Shown here one piece after another: positions 1 through 8,656 of a DNA stretch of 64,000 nucleotides. Numbering within the stretch: position 1 is the stretch's first letter; each line of letters opens with the position of its first letter. The translations under genes and the position numbers were made by a program. This DNA is from Actinomycetales bacterium. Its GTDB lineage: Bacteria; Actinomycetota; Actinomycetes; Actinomycetales; Dermatophilaceae. The notes under the pieces are model-generated. The model ran no database searches. It worked only from the letters and a program-made list of their open reading frames with translations, and was not told where the DNA came from. Where the stretch lies: contig JADKAO010000007.1 of assembly GCA_016715285.1 (NCBI GenBank), forward strand, positions 186,001 to 250,000, written 5' to 3'.

Positions 1-1833
1 GGCCTGGTCAAGATGGACTTCCTCGGGCTGCGCAACCTCACCATCCTCGACGATGCCATCGCCAACGTGAAAGCCAACCGCGGCATTCACGTTGACCTCG
101 ACGAGTTGTCCAAGACCCTTGACGACCCCGTCACGTATGAGTTGCTCGCACGCGCTGACACGCTTGGGGTTTTCCAACTCGACGGCGGCGGGATGCGCAC
201 GTTGCTGCGGCTCATGCAGCCCGATTCTTTCGAAGACATTTCCGCCGCTCTCGCGCTCTACCGCCCTGGGCCGATGGGGGCTAACAGCCACACCAACTAC
301 GCCCTGCGTAAGACCGGTAAGCAGGAGATTCAACCGATCCACCCCGAGCTGTCCGAGCCCCTGGCCGACATCCTCGAGCCCACATACGGCCTGATCATCT
401 ACCAGGAGCAGGTCCAGCACATCGCCCGCCGGGTTGCGGGCTACTCCCTCGGCAAGGCCGACATGCTGCGCCGAGCCATGGGCAAGAAGAAGAAGGAGAT
501 CCTCGACGCGGAGTTCGGACCGTTCGAGGCCGGCATGCTTGCCAACGGCTACTCCCCGGCGGCAATCAAGGCGCTATGGGACATCCTCGTCCCTTTCTCG
601 GACTACGCCTTCAACAAGTCCCACACCGCGGCATACGGGTTGGTCAGCTATTGGACCGGGTACCTCAAGGCAAATTTCCCCGCGGAATACATGGCTGCCC
701 TCCTCACGAGTGTCCGTGACGACAAGGACAAGTCGGCCCTCTATCTCAACGAGTGCCGCCACATGGGCATCAAGGTGCTGCCCCCAGACGTCAACTCTTC
801 GATCGGCAACTTCGCTGCGGTGGGATCAGACATCCGGTTCGGGTTGGAGGCAGTCCGCAACGTCGGGCGCAATGTCGTCGATTCGATCGTCGCCGCTCGG
901 GAGTCGCGGGGAGGCTTCATCAGCTTTGAGGACTTTCTCCGTAAATGCCCTGCGACCGTGCTCAACAAGCGCACCGTCGAGTCCCTCATCAAAGCGGGTG
1001 CCTTCGACTCTCTCGGGCACCCGCGGGGCGGTCTCGCGCGTATTTACGAGGCTTACGTCGATGCGCTCGCCGACGAGAAGCGCCAAGAGGCGATCGGGCA
1101 AGACTCGCTCTTCGCAGACTTTGGTTTCGGCGGGGATGACGGCGATGCGGGCGGCGTCGGGATCATCGCGCTCCCGCCGATTCCAGACACCGAGTGGGAT
1201 AAGCAGACGCTCCTGACCTTCGAGCGCGACATGCTCGGGCTCTACGTCTCCGATCATCCCCTCTTTGGCATCGAGCACATCCTGGCTGCGCACGCCGACA
1301 CGTCGATCGCCGCCCTCATGGGTGAGGAGCGACGCCGCGAGGGCGATAACGTCACCATCGCTGGCCTGGTTACCGGCGTTGCCCTCAAGCGCAACAAGAA
1401 GGGCGACGTGTGGGGGATCGCCACCGTCGAAGATCTCGAGGGTGCGATCGAATGCCTCTTTTTCCCGCAGGCCTATAACCAGGTCGCCGCTATTCTCACA
1501 ACCGACATCGTGGTGGCGGTCCGCGGCCGCATCAACGTGCGCGACGACGCGGTGACCCTCTATGCGCACGAGCTCACCGTCCCCGATACCACTCAAGGTG
1601 AGCGGGGGCCGGTCGTCCTTGCGATGAGCCTTCGTCAGGCCACAGGCGGTCGAGTTGAGGAACTGCGTCGCATCTTGGGCGAGCACCCGGGCGGCACGGA
1701 GGTCCACGTCCGGCTCAGGCAGCCAGGTCGATCCGTTCTCATGAAGCTGGAAGACACCTACCGGGTCACACCATCGCCAGCGCTTTTCGGTGATCTGAAG
1801 GCGCTACTCGGCCCGTCCTGCCTGGTCGGCTAG
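1..1833 (+). CDS. dnaE: DNA polymerase III alpha subunit, C-terminal part (5' end outside window)
   Basis: Catalytic subunit of the replicative polymerase. About 610 residues are visible, beginning inside the finger region with the typical string MDFLGLRNLTILDD and continuing through GLIIYQEQV and AFNKSHTAAYGLVSYWTGYLK, all hallmarks of DnaE. After a helix-hairpin-helix-like stretch (FEDFLRKCP...LIKAGAFDSLG), residues roughly 440-530 form the OB-fold domain (VTIAGLVTGVALKRNKKGD). The end of the protein is the short tau-interaction tail. The reading frame is open from the first base, so the gene starts upstream of the window. The TAG stop overlaps the GTG start of the next gene (taGTG), suggesting translational coupling. 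Confidence 0.97.
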   Translation, partial: GLVKMDFLGLRNLTILDDAIANVKANRGIHVDLDELSKTLDDPVTYELLARADTLGVFQLDGGGMRTLLRLMQPDSFEDISAALALYRPGPMGANSHTNYALRKTGKQEIQPIHPELSEPLADILEPTYGLIIYQEQVQHIARRVAGYSLGKADMLRRAMGKKKKEILDAEFGPFEAGMLANGYSPAAIKALWDILVPFSDYAFNKSHTAAYGLVSYWTGYLKANFPAEYMAALLTSVRDDKDKSALYLNECRHMGIKVLPPDVNSSIGNFAAVGSDIRFGLEAVRNVGRNVVDSIVAARESRGGFISFEDFLRKCPATVLNKRTVESLIKAGAFDSLGHPRGGLARIYEAYVDALADEKRQEAIGQDSLFADFGFGGDDGDAGGVGIIALPPIPDTEWDKQTLLTFERDMLGLYVSDHPLFGIEHILAAHADTSIAALMGEERRREGDNVTIAGLVTGVALKRNKKGDVWGIATVEDLEGAIECLFFPQAYNQVAAILTTDIVVAVRGRINVRDDAVTLYAHELTVPDTTQGERGPVVLAMSLRQATGGRVEELRRILGEHPGGTEVHVRLRQPGRSVLMKLEDTYRVTPSPALFGDLKALLGPSCLVG

Positions 1834-2792
1834 TGGCGCGGGGCGGCATACCGGCCTCGCCGTTGCCCCAGCGGGACGGCGTCGATGCCATGCGGTTACG
1901 GATGCCCCAGGAGGGACCCTGGCTCACACTCAGGGACCACTTGGTCGAGCGAATCCCCGCGCTGGGTCCCACCGAGATCGACCGCATGCTCGCCGCAGGT
2001 GAGTTCGTCGACGAGCAGGCGCGGCCGCTGGGCCCTGACGCCCCCTTTGTCCCACGAGCGGCGGTTTGGGTCCACCGGGAGACCCCGCGCGAGCCTCGGG
2101 TGCCCTATGACCTCCCGGTCCGCTACCGCGACGACCGGATCGTCGTCGTGGACAAACCACCTTTCCTCGCCACGATGCCCCGCGGCCGACATGTGCGTGA
2201 GACCGTGTTGACGCGGCTTCGAGTGTCTCTGGACCTGCCTCGGCTCGCTCCGGCGCATCGGCTCGATCGCTTGACCAGCGGCGTGCTCATGCTGACGACC
2301 GAGCAACGCTGGCGAGGTGCATATCAACGGCTCTTTGCCACGGGAGCAGTATCCAAGGAGTATGCCGCGCTAGCGCCGCTGCGCTCTGGTTTCGACAGCC
2401 CGCAGACGGTCCGGCTCCACCTCGACAAGCCCCATGGCGCCCTGCAGGCGATCGTGTGTGAGGATCGGGTGCCCAACAGCGTGACCGAGATCGACCTCGT
2501 GGGAGAGGTGCCGAGCCCTGACGGACCGCTAGGTCACTACCGACTCATCCCGCACACCGGTCGGACCCATCAGTTGCGGGTCACCATGGCTTGGCTCGGT
2601 ATGCCGATCGTCGGCGACCATCTCTACCCACGGATTCGCCACGTCCCCGACGCGGACTTCAGCACGCCACTGCAGCTGTATGCGGTGCGCCTCGCCTTTA
2701 CCGACCCGGTCGACGGCCAGCCGCGGGACTTCCGGTCGCAGTGGTCACCGCATCGGCCTGCTACACCCCGTACGGTCTGGCTCAACCCCTAG
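1833..2792 (+). CDS. RluA-family RNA pseudouridine synthase
   Basis: Isomerises uridine to pseudouridine in rRNA or tRNA. The 319-residue protein contains the RluA signature HRLDRLTSGVLML with catalytic Asp145. It also has IVVVDKPPFLATMPRG near residue 105 and the C-terminal HTGRTHQLRVTMAWLGMPIVGD motif. The N-terminal region (LTLRDHLVERI...GEFVDEQARPL) looks like a reduced S4-like domain. The GTG start overlaps the dnaE stop by one base. The same order, dnaE then an RluA paralogue then hisD, is common in actinobacteria. The stop lies only about 20 bases from the stop of the inverted IS110 transposase, so the last residues (TPRTVWLNP) could have been altered by the insertion. The exact target uridine cannot be told. 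Confidence 0.9.
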   Translation: MARGGIPASPLPQRDGVDAMRLRMPQEGPWLTLRDHLVERIPALGPTEIDRMLAAGEFVDEQARPLGPDAPFVPRAAVWVHRETPREPRVPYDLPVRYRDDRIVVVDKPPFLATMPRGRHVRETVLTRLRVSLDLPRLAPAHRLDRLTSGVLMLTTEQRWRGAYQRLFATGAVSKEYAALAPLRSGFDSPQTVRLHLDKPHGALQAIVCEDRVPNSVTEIDLVGEVPSPDGPLGHYRLIPHTGRTHQLRVTMAWLGMPIVGDHLYPRIRHVPDADFSTPLQLYAVRLAFTDPVDGQPRDFRSQWSPHRPATPRTVWLNP

Positions 2793-2813
2793 ATATCCCA
2801 GCGTCCTAACGTG

Positions 2814-4025
2814 TCAAGCGGCTGCTGGCTGTCTGTGGCCCCAAGCTGTGTGCTCGTCGTATGTGCTTCTGTGTTTGAGGCAGCCGTGGAGGATGCCGAC
2901 CCAGCGGTTGCCGAGGGCTCTGAGGGCTTGGTGGTGGGTGTCGCCGGCGTCGCGTCGGTGGTCGTACAGGGTGCGGGCGCCGGAGCTGGCTTGCAGGGAG
3001 CAGAAGGCCCATTGGTCGATCGCGTCGTAGAGGCGCTGGTTGCGGGCGTGCCGGGCCAGGACTGCGCGCTTCTTGCCCGAGGCGACCGTCAGGGGTGAGG
3101 TGCCCGCGTAGTTCCTGCGAGACTTGGCATCAGCGAAGCGTTCGGGGTCGTCCCCGAACTCGCCGAGCACCCGGGCGCCGAGGATGTCTCCCAGGCCTGG
3201 CAGCGACAGGATGATGTTGGCGTCCGGGTGCTGTTCAAAAGACTGCTCCAGCTCGGTCTCGAGGTCAGCGAGTTGGGTGTTCAGCGCGGTAATGACACCG
3301 ACTTGGGCTTTGACCACGACCGCGTACGCAGCGGCGACCGCTGCTGGTGCGTGCAGCTGCTTGGCCCGCAGCACGGCCTGAATCTTCTCCGCGGTGGCAT
3401 CAAGGTTGCGGCGCCTACCACCGGCCCGCAACGCGGCCTTGACCTGCGAGAGGGTCAAACGGGCCCCACCGGCTGGGTCCGGGGCTCGGCCCAGGACCGC
3501 CAAGGCGTCGCGTGCGTGCAGGTCCTCGAATGCGTCGAGCGCGGTGGGATAGAACTCCCGCAACGCATTCCGTAAACGGTTGACCTCACGGTTGCGGGAC
3601 CACACCAGCGCCTGCTGGGCCCGCGCCAACACCTTGACCGCCTGCACGGCACTGCTGTCGCCGGCCAGGACCCGGTGGTTGTGGGCGTCGGTGCGGACCA
3701 AGTCCGCAAGGACCTTGGCGTCGCCGGCATCGGACTTTGCGCCGCCGACGTGGTGGCGGTCGCGGTAGCGGGCCACGGCTTTGGGGTTGATCGCGTACAC
3801 CTGGTATCCGGCCCCGACCAGCGAGGCGACCCACAGGCCGTGGTCGGTTTCGATCCCGACCACCACCTCGGCTGGGTCGGTTGCGTGCTGGGCGATCAAC
3901 GCGTGGAAGTCGCTGATCCCGGCCACTCCCTCGGGGAAGCGCCTGGCGGCGATCTTGCTCCCGTCGGTGTTCATGACATGAATGTCGTGATGATCCTCAG
4001 CCCAGTCATTCCCGACGAAGATCAA
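2814..4025 (-). CDS. IS110-family DEDD transposase (bridge-RNA-guided recombinase type)
   Basis: The enzyme moves the element by recombination. The N-terminal RuvC-like DEDD domain begins IFVGNDWAEDHHDIHVM (first Asp), then VVGIETDHG (Glu) and SDAGDAKVLADLVRTD (Asp pair). The C-terminal Transposase_20 domain has LPGLGDILGARVLGEFGD and YAGTSPLTVASGKK, which holds the Ser region used as nucleophile in this family. The frame is open to 4127, but I place the start at TTG 4025. There AGGAGG precedes TTG by about 8 bases and the protein then begins as family members do; GTG 4034 overlaps that ribosome site. Length is 403 residues, full size, with no frameshift, so it is probably active. It is oriented against its neighbours. 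Confidence 0.93.
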   Translation of the reverse strand: MIFVGNDWAEDHHDIHVMNTDGSKIAARRFPEGVAGISDFHALIAQHATDPAEVVVGIETDHGLWVASLVGAGYQVYAINPKAVARYRDRHHVGGAKSDAGDAKVLADLVRTDAHNHRVLAGDSSAVQAVKVLARAQQALVWSRNREVNRLRNALREFYPTALDAFEDLHARDALAVLGRAPDPAGGARLTLSQVKAALRAGGRRRNLDATAEKIQAVLRAKQLHAPAAVAAAYAVVVKAQVGVITALNTQLADLETELEQSFEQHPDANIILSLPGLGDILGARVLGEFGDDPERFADAKSRRNYAGTSPLTVASGKKRAVLARHARNQRLYDAIDQWAFCSLQASSGARTLYDHRRDAGDTHHQALRALGNRWVGILHGCLKHRSTYDEHTAWGHRQPAAA

Positions 4026-4039
4026 CCCGATCACCTCCT

Positions 4040-4200
4040 CGACTCGATGACGAACTACTTCGATGAGCCAAGACCGCCCCCGGCAGCGACCTAATGGATC
4101 AGTGCTCACCACTCGTGTGTGGGGCACGACATCCCATCAGCACTCAACGGGCGACCTACCCACCGGCCGGGACACGATCTAGGACTAGAGATCCCGAAGG
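4040..4200 (-). ncRNA. Candidate IS110 bridge RNA (structured 5' non-coding end)
   Basis: Two hairpins lie upstream of the transposase. One at 4101-4144 has an outer stem AGTGCT/AGCACT, an asymmetric internal loop, then an inner stem TCGTG/CACGA and a 7-base terminal loop. The other at 4168-4196 has stem GATCT/AGATC extended by CGGG/CCCG. A stem carrying a large internal loop is the architecture of IS110 bridge RNA guide loops. Limits and strand (transposase sense) are inferred. I could not match the loops to the element flanks. Confidence 0.45.
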
Positions 4201-4287
4201 TCTCAGGCTCGCACGGTGTTCACCAACCGATGGCTCGGCCAACAGCCTCCCACCCCGACGAACCGGATCAGGAGAATGCACCCCCAT

Positions 4288-4293
4288 TAGGCT
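4288..4293 (+). promoter_or_regulatory. -10 element TAGGCT of ptrB, leaderless
   Basis: TAGGCT fits the actinobacterial TANNNT -10 and ends 6 bases before the ptrB ATG (4300). The transcript should therefore begin at or beside the start codon. There is no ribosome-binding sequence at a normal distance. Confidence 0.6.
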
Positions 4294-4299
4294 TGCCCG

Positions 4300-6474
4300 A
4301 TGCGTCCACCCCGTGCCCCACGTGAGCCGGTGGCACGAATCACCCACGGCGACACCGTGATCGACGAGTACTCCTGGATGGCAGACCGCGACGACCCGAG
4401 GCTTGCGGCATACCTCGAGGCCGAGAACGCGTATGCCGCCCACCGCACCGCCCCGGTCGCGCCCCTGGTCGAGGAGATCTACGGCGAGATCGCTGAGCGC
4501 ACCGTCGAGACGGACCTGACGGTCCCGGTCAAACACGCGCAGTGGTGGTACTACAGCCGGACCGTGGCCGGGTTGGCTTACCCGATCCATGCTCGGGTGC
4601 CGCTGGCGTTGGCCGCCGACAGGCCCGACCTTACGGACGGCAATCCGCCTACGGGAGAAGAGATCCTGCTCGACGAAAACGTGGCGGCGGAGGGCAGCGA
4701 GTACTTCGCGCTGGCTGCCTGTGAGGTGAGCCCAGATGGTCGGTACTTGGCTTGGGCGGCCGATCGCACGGGCGATGAGCGCTGCGATGTCGTGGTCATC
4801 GAACTCGCGACCGGCGCCGTCCTCGATGACTCGGTGCGGGGTGCAGGGGAAACTTTGGCGTGGTCCGGCGACAGCACGGCGATTGTCTACACCAGGCTGG
4901 ACGAGGGCTGGCGCCCACACGAGGCCTGGCATCACCGAATCGGCATGCCCCCACACGACGACGTCCTCGTCTTGGCCGAGCCGGACTGCCGTTTCTACCT
5001 TTCGGTGGGGATGAGCAAGGACGAGCGCTGGATTGTGGTGGCGTCCTCGTCCAAGACCACGACCCGGGTGTGGCTCTGTGACGCGACCCGACCGCGGTCG
5101 CGCCCGCACCTCATCGCGCCATCGCAGGAAGGCGTACTCATGGACGTCGAGCCCTATGCCGGCGGCCTGCTCGTCACCCACAACGCTCATCGGCGAAACT
5201 TCGAGATTTCGTGGCTGCCGTGGCCCAGCCTTGATGCCGAAGACACCGAAAACGCCCTCGCGTTCTCCGCCCTCGGATGGACCGCTCCGGACGAGTTGGT
5301 CGTGGGGGTTGAAGCGTATGCCGGGTCCGTCGTCATCGCACTGCGCTCAGGTGGGCGACCAGGGCTGCGCGTCGTGCCGATCGACGATCCTGACGCCATT
5401 GGTCCCGCCGCGTTTGGGACTCCGCACGATGTCGCGGTGGCGGGGGAAACAACCGTCCTGACGCTCGGTTCGACGCCGGATCCGACGTCCACGACCGTCC
5501 AAGTGGTGTTGGAGTCAATGGTGCGGCCCGCGGCGGTCTACGACTACGACGTCACTTCGCGGTCGTTCACCCTGATCAAGCAGCGGGTCGTGCCCAACTA
5601 TGACCTCGGAAAGTTGCGCGAACGCCGGCTCTGGGCGGTGGCGCCGGACGGTGCGCGTGTCCCAGTGAGCCTCGTCTATCACGAGCGGGTCAGCCCTGAC
5701 GGGTCGGCGCCAGGGCTGCTGTTGGGTTACGGCGCCTACGGAATCCCGACCGACCCGTATTTCTCGGTCGCGCGGCTTTCGCTGCTCGATCGCGGCGTGG
5801 TGGTCGCCATCGCGCATGTCCGCGGCGGCACAGAGTTGGGATGGGACTGGTACGAATCGGGTCGACGCGCGGCGAAGGCGACGACGTTCACGGACTTCCT
5901 CGCGTGCGCGGATCTCCTCGTGGACAGTGGGTGGGCATCAACCAATCACCTTGCGGCAGAAGGCGGTTCGGCCGGCGGGCTCCTCGTCGGCGCGGCCATC
6001 AACGCCCGCCCGGAGCGGTTCCGCGCGGTCCACGCCCAGGTGCCATTTGTCGATGTGCTCACGACTATGCTCGACCCCAGCTTGCCGCTCACGGTGACCG
6101 AGCAGGACGAATGGGGCGACCCGATTGGTGACCCGACGGCATACGCGCTGCTGCGGTCCTATGCGCCCTACGACAACATCCGCGAGACCGATTACCCCGC
6201 GATCCTCGTGACGACGAATCTCAACGACACGCGTGTCTTCGTCACCGAACCTGCTAAGTGGGTTGCCCGTCTGCGGGATCGTGTCACCGACGACGAGGCG
6301 TGCCGTCCGATCATCTTCCGCACCGACCTATCCTCGGGACACGCGGGGCGCTCGGGTCGCTACCAGGTCTGGGAAGACGCTGCGTGGGAATGGGCCGTGC
6401 TTCTGGACCTGATGGGCGTCGATGGGCTGAACACGCTCAAGCCAGGCGGCCCCGCGCAACGAGTTCAAGGGTGA
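4300..6474 (+). CDS. ptrB: Oligopeptidase B (protease II), S9A family serine peptidase
   Basis: Cytosolic peptidase cutting short peptides after basic residues. The 724-residue protein matches full family length. The N-terminal beta-propeller begins with ITHGDTVIDEYSWMADRDDP. The C-terminal alpha/beta-hydrolase domain contains RGGTELGWDWYESGR, the nucleophile elbow GGSAGG with Ser557, Asp643 in NLNDTRVF, and His681 in SSGHAGRSG, a complete triad. The ATG start is supported by a -10 six bases upstream. The gene lies just downstream of the IS110 element but its promoter looks intact. Its last 38 bases overlap the convergent permease gene. Confidence 0.93.
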   Translation: MRPPRAPREPVARITHGDTVIDEYSWMADRDDPRLAAYLEAENAYAAHRTAPVAPLVEEIYGEIAERTVETDLTVPVKHAQWWYYSRTVAGLAYPIHARVPLALAADRPDLTDGNPPTGEEILLDENVAAEGSEYFALAACEVSPDGRYLAWAADRTGDERCDVVVIELATGAVLDDSVRGAGETLAWSGDSTAIVYTRLDEGWRPHEAWHHRIGMPPHDDVLVLAEPDCRFYLSVGMSKDERWIVVASSSKTTTRVWLCDATRPRSRPHLIAPSQEGVLMDVEPYAGGLLVTHNAHRRNFEISWLPWPSLDAEDTENALAFSALGWTAPDELVVGVEAYAGSVVIALRSGGRPGLRVVPIDDPDAIGPAAFGTPHDVAVAGETTVLTLGSTPDPTSTTVQVVLESMVRPAAVYDYDVTSRSFTLIKQRVVPNYDLGKLRERRLWAVAPDGARVPVSLVYHERVSPDGSAPGLLLGYGAYGIPTDPYFSVARLSLLDRGVVVAIAHVRGGTELGWDWYESGRRAAKATTFTDFLACADLLVDSGWASTNHLAAEGGSAGGLLVGAAINARPERFRAVHAQVPFVDVLTTMLDPSLPLTVTEQDEWGDPIGDPTAYALLRSYAPYDNIRETDYPAILVTTNLNDTRVFVTEPAKWVARLRDRVTDDEACRPIIFRTDLSSGHAGRSGRYQVWEDAAWEWAVLLDLMGVDGLNTLKPGGPAQRVQG

Positions 6475-7192
6475 GGACGGTCGCCACCACGGCGACCAGG
6501 AGCAGCGCAACCAGAACGACGAGTTGCACTGCAGCCGCTTCGACCGGTGTCGCGCCGCCGAGCAACATCCCGACGAAGGCGCCTGGCAAGGTCACCAACC
6601 CCACCGTGCGGGTCTGGTCCAGGCCAGGCACGAGAGCGAGACCCGCTTCGGGTTGGCCGATGAGCAGGCGTGCGTCCCGGTCGCTGAACCCCAGCGCTAA
6701 AGCCGCCTCGACCTCACCTCGCCGGGAGGCGAGGGCATCGAGAACTCGACGTCCGGCGAGGCTGGTGGCAGTCATCGCGCCGCCGACGAGGATGCCCACG
6801 ACGGGGACCACGGAGATCGGCTTTGGGGGCACCAGCCCGGAGGCGATGAGGGCAGTGGCGACCGGGAGGGCGCCAGCGGCAACCGGGAGGACCGCCCACC
6901 ACCACGCGCCTTGAGGCGAGACCCGGCGGCCAGCCGTGAAGGTCGCCACCCCCACCATGACCGACGCGAACGCGAGCGTGAGCGGCCAGGACGCCAGCAC
7001 CATCGCGATGAGGGTGCCCACGACCGCAAGTTGGAGCGTGGCGCGCGCAGCTGCGGTCACCTGCGCCCGGCCATAGCCGAGCCCGCCGAGCCGCGAGACG
7101 CCAGCCGCAAGCAGTGGAAAGGCAAGGACGATGAGGCCGAGCCGAACGTAATCGCCGAAGGTCGACACCGACACCAGCGCTTCGGTAGGCAT
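6437..7192 (-). CDS. FetB/YbbM-family (UPF0014) ABC transporter permease
   Basis: Integral membrane protein of 251 residues with six to seven predicted hydrophobic segments. It carries the family pattern of the UPF0014/FetB permeases: ATLQLAVVGTLIAMVL, then PPKPISVVPVVGILVGGAMTATSLA, ALALGFSDRDA, and TVGLVTLPGAFVGMLLGGATPVEAA. Relatives work with an ATPase (FetA) in iron or metal export. No ATPase gene is adjacent here, so the partner must be elsewhere. I chose the ATG giving MPTEALVSV; the frame is open far upstream but that stretch is the antisense of hisD. It is divergent from hisD and converges with ptrB, overlapping its 3' end. Confidence 0.85.
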   Translation of the reverse strand: MPTEALVSVSTFGDYVRLGLIVLAFPLLAAGVSRLGGLGYGRAQVTAAARATLQLAVVGTLIAMVLASWPLTLAFASVMVGVATFTAGRRVSPQGAWWWAVLPVAAGALPVATALIASGLVPPKPISVVPVVGILVGGAMTATSLAGRRVLDALASRRGEVEAALALGFSDRDARLLIGQPEAGLALVPGLDQTRTVGLVTLPGAFVGMLLGGATPVEAAAVQLVVLVALLLVAVVATVLTLELVARGRLA

Positions 7193-7277
7193 CGACACAC
7201 ACCCATTGTCGCCGATCGTCGTGGCCCGCCGATGACGGCTCCTTGTCGCGCCCTCGACAGTGGACGCGTCCAGGGGC

Positions 7278-7299
7278 GGACGGCATACCGTCCTAGACT
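7278..7299 (+). promoter_or_regulatory. hisD promoter with inverted repeat GGACGG-CATA-CCGTCC
   Basis: TAGACT (7294-7299) lies 7 bases before the hisD ATG, giving a leaderless his transcript. Directly abutting it is the perfect inverted repeat GGACGG/CCGTCC (7278-7293) with a 4-base centre, which also contains one copy of the dispersed CGGCATAC. It could be an operator, or the motif copy may simply fall here. Confidence 0.55.
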
Positions 7300-7306
7300 T
7301 GCGGCC

Positions 7307-8656
7307 ATGATGTCCCGGACCGACCTGCGTGGGCAGCGCCTCACGGTGCGCAGCGTGCGTGGGGTCTTGCCTCGAGCCGACTTCGACGTGGCGGCGGCTG
7401 CCGACCAGGTCCGTCCCCTCGTCGAGGCTGTCGCCCATCGGGGAGCCGAGGCGATTCGGGAGTTCAACGCTCGCTTCGACGGGGTGACTTCCGCCCACTT
7501 GCGCGTCCCCGCAGCCGTCCTGACGGCCGCGCTCGACGCGCTCGACGCCGACTTGCGTGCCGCACTGGAGGAGTCGATCCGCCGAGCCCGCATCGTCCAC
7601 GCCGACCAGCGTCGCGAGGACGTCACGACAACGGTCGTCCCCGGCGGCACCGTGACCGAGCGGTGGATTCCGGTCGATCGCGTCGGGCTCTACGTCCCGG
7701 GCGGGCTCGCGGTCTATCCCTCGAGCGTCATCATGAACGTCGTCCCCGCGCAGCTCGCGGGTGTCCGGTCGATCGCGGTCACCTCCCCGCCGCAGCGCGA
7801 GAACTCCGGAATCTTCGCCGGGTATCCCAACCCCACGATCCTCGCCACCTGTGCGCTGCTCGGGGTCGACGAGGTGTATGCCGCAGGCGGCGCCCAGGCG
7901 GTGGCGATGCTCGCCTATGGCTTCGAAGACACTGTGCCCGCCGAACCCGTTGTCTGCGAGCCGGTTTCGATGATCACCGGCCCAGGGAGCATCTGGGTGA
8001 CGGCGGCCAAACGCCTCGTCCAAGGCATCGTCGGCATCGACGCCGAGGCCGGGCCAACGGAGATCGCGATCCTCGCGGATGACTCGGCCAATCCAGAGCA
8101 CGTCGCCGCCGACCTCATCAGTCAGGCCGAGCACGACCCGCTCGCCGCGTCTGTGCTCGTCACGGACAGCGAGGCCCTCGCCGACGCCGTTGATGACGCG
8201 TTGGCCCGGCGAGTCCCCGCCGCGAAGCACTCCGAGCGGGTGGCCGAGGCGCTGGCGGGCACCCAATCGCGGATCGTCCTCGTCGACAATCTCGACGCTG
8301 GGCTCATGGTCTGTGATGTCTACGCCGCTGAACACTTAGAGATCCAGACGCGCGACGCTGCCGAGGTCGGCAGTCGGGTCCGCAACGCGGGGGCGATCTT
8401 CGTCGGGCCTTACGCGCCCGTGAGCTTGGGTGATTACGCGGCCGGTTCAAACCACGTTCTGCCCACGGCTGGCTCGGCGGCATACTCCAGCGGTTTGTCG
8501 GTGCAATCGTTCCTGCGCGGGGTCCACGTCGTCACCTACGACAAGTCCGCGCTGCGCGCGATTGCCCCTCACGTGGTGACCCTCGCGCAGGCCGAGGATC
8601 TCCCCGGGCACGGTCAGGCCGTCACGGCACGCTTTGGTGACGAGGTGCCGAGATGA
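7307..8656 (+). CDS. hisD: Histidinol dehydrogenase
   Basis: Last two steps of histidine synthesis: NAD-dependent oxidation of histidinol to histidine, Zn-dependent. The protein has 449 residues. It contains VPGGLAVYPSSVIMNVVPA, GPGSIWVTAAKRLVQG, the Zn/catalytic segment SQAEHDP (Gln273, His276) and AEHLEIQT (Glu342, His343). The start is ATG 7307 (or ATG 7310), set by the -10 just upstream, which implies leaderless translation. First gene of an overlapping run, hisD-hisC-hisB-unknown-hisH-unknown-hisA-ridA-sseB; it ends in an ATGA overlap with hisC. Confidence 0.97.
   Translation: MMSRTDLRGQRLTVRSVRGVLPRADFDVAAAADQVRPLVEAVAHRGAEAIREFNARFDGVTSAHLRVPAAVLTAALDALDADLRAALEESIRRARIVHADQRREDVTTTVVPGGTVTERWIPVDRVGLYVPGGLAVYPSSVIMNVVPAQLAGVRSIAVTSPPQRENSGIFAGYPNPTILATCALLGVDEVYAAGGAQAVAMLAYGFEDTVPAEPVVCEPVSMITGPGSIWVTAAKRLVQGIVGIDAEAGPTEIAILADDSANPEHVAADLISQAEHDPLAASVLVTDSEALADAVDDALARRVPAAKHSERVAEALAGTQSRIVLVDNLDAGLMVCDVYAAEHLEIQTRDAAEVGSRVRNAGAIFVGPYAPVSLGDYAAGSNHVLPTAGSAAYSSGLSVQSFLRGVHVVTYDKSALRAIAPHVVTLAQAEDLPGHGQAVTARFGDEVPR

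Larger units (their letters stand above)
2793..4287 (-). mobile_element. IS110-family insertion element (ends approximate)
   Basis: A transposase gene and about 260 bases of non-coding DNA on its 5' side sit between the rluA-like gene and ptrB. IS110 elements have no or weak terminal inverted repeats and make no clear target duplication, and I could not find either, so the ends are limits set by the neighbouring gene stop (2792) and the ptrB promoter (4288). None of the dispersed GTATGCCG copies lies in this interval. The long 5' non-coding end and short 3' end match the IS110 subgroup rather than IS1111. Confidence 0.8.

Noticed and set aside
2793..4287. Terminal inverted repeats and target duplication for the IS element
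   Set aside because: None visible, as expected for IS110.
4156..5190. 344-codon open frame on the minus strand
   Set aside because: Antisense of oligopeptidase B; no recognisable domain.
6437..8335. 632-codon open frame on the minus strand
   Set aside because: Only the last 251 codons resemble a protein (FetB-like permease); the rest is antisense of hisD.
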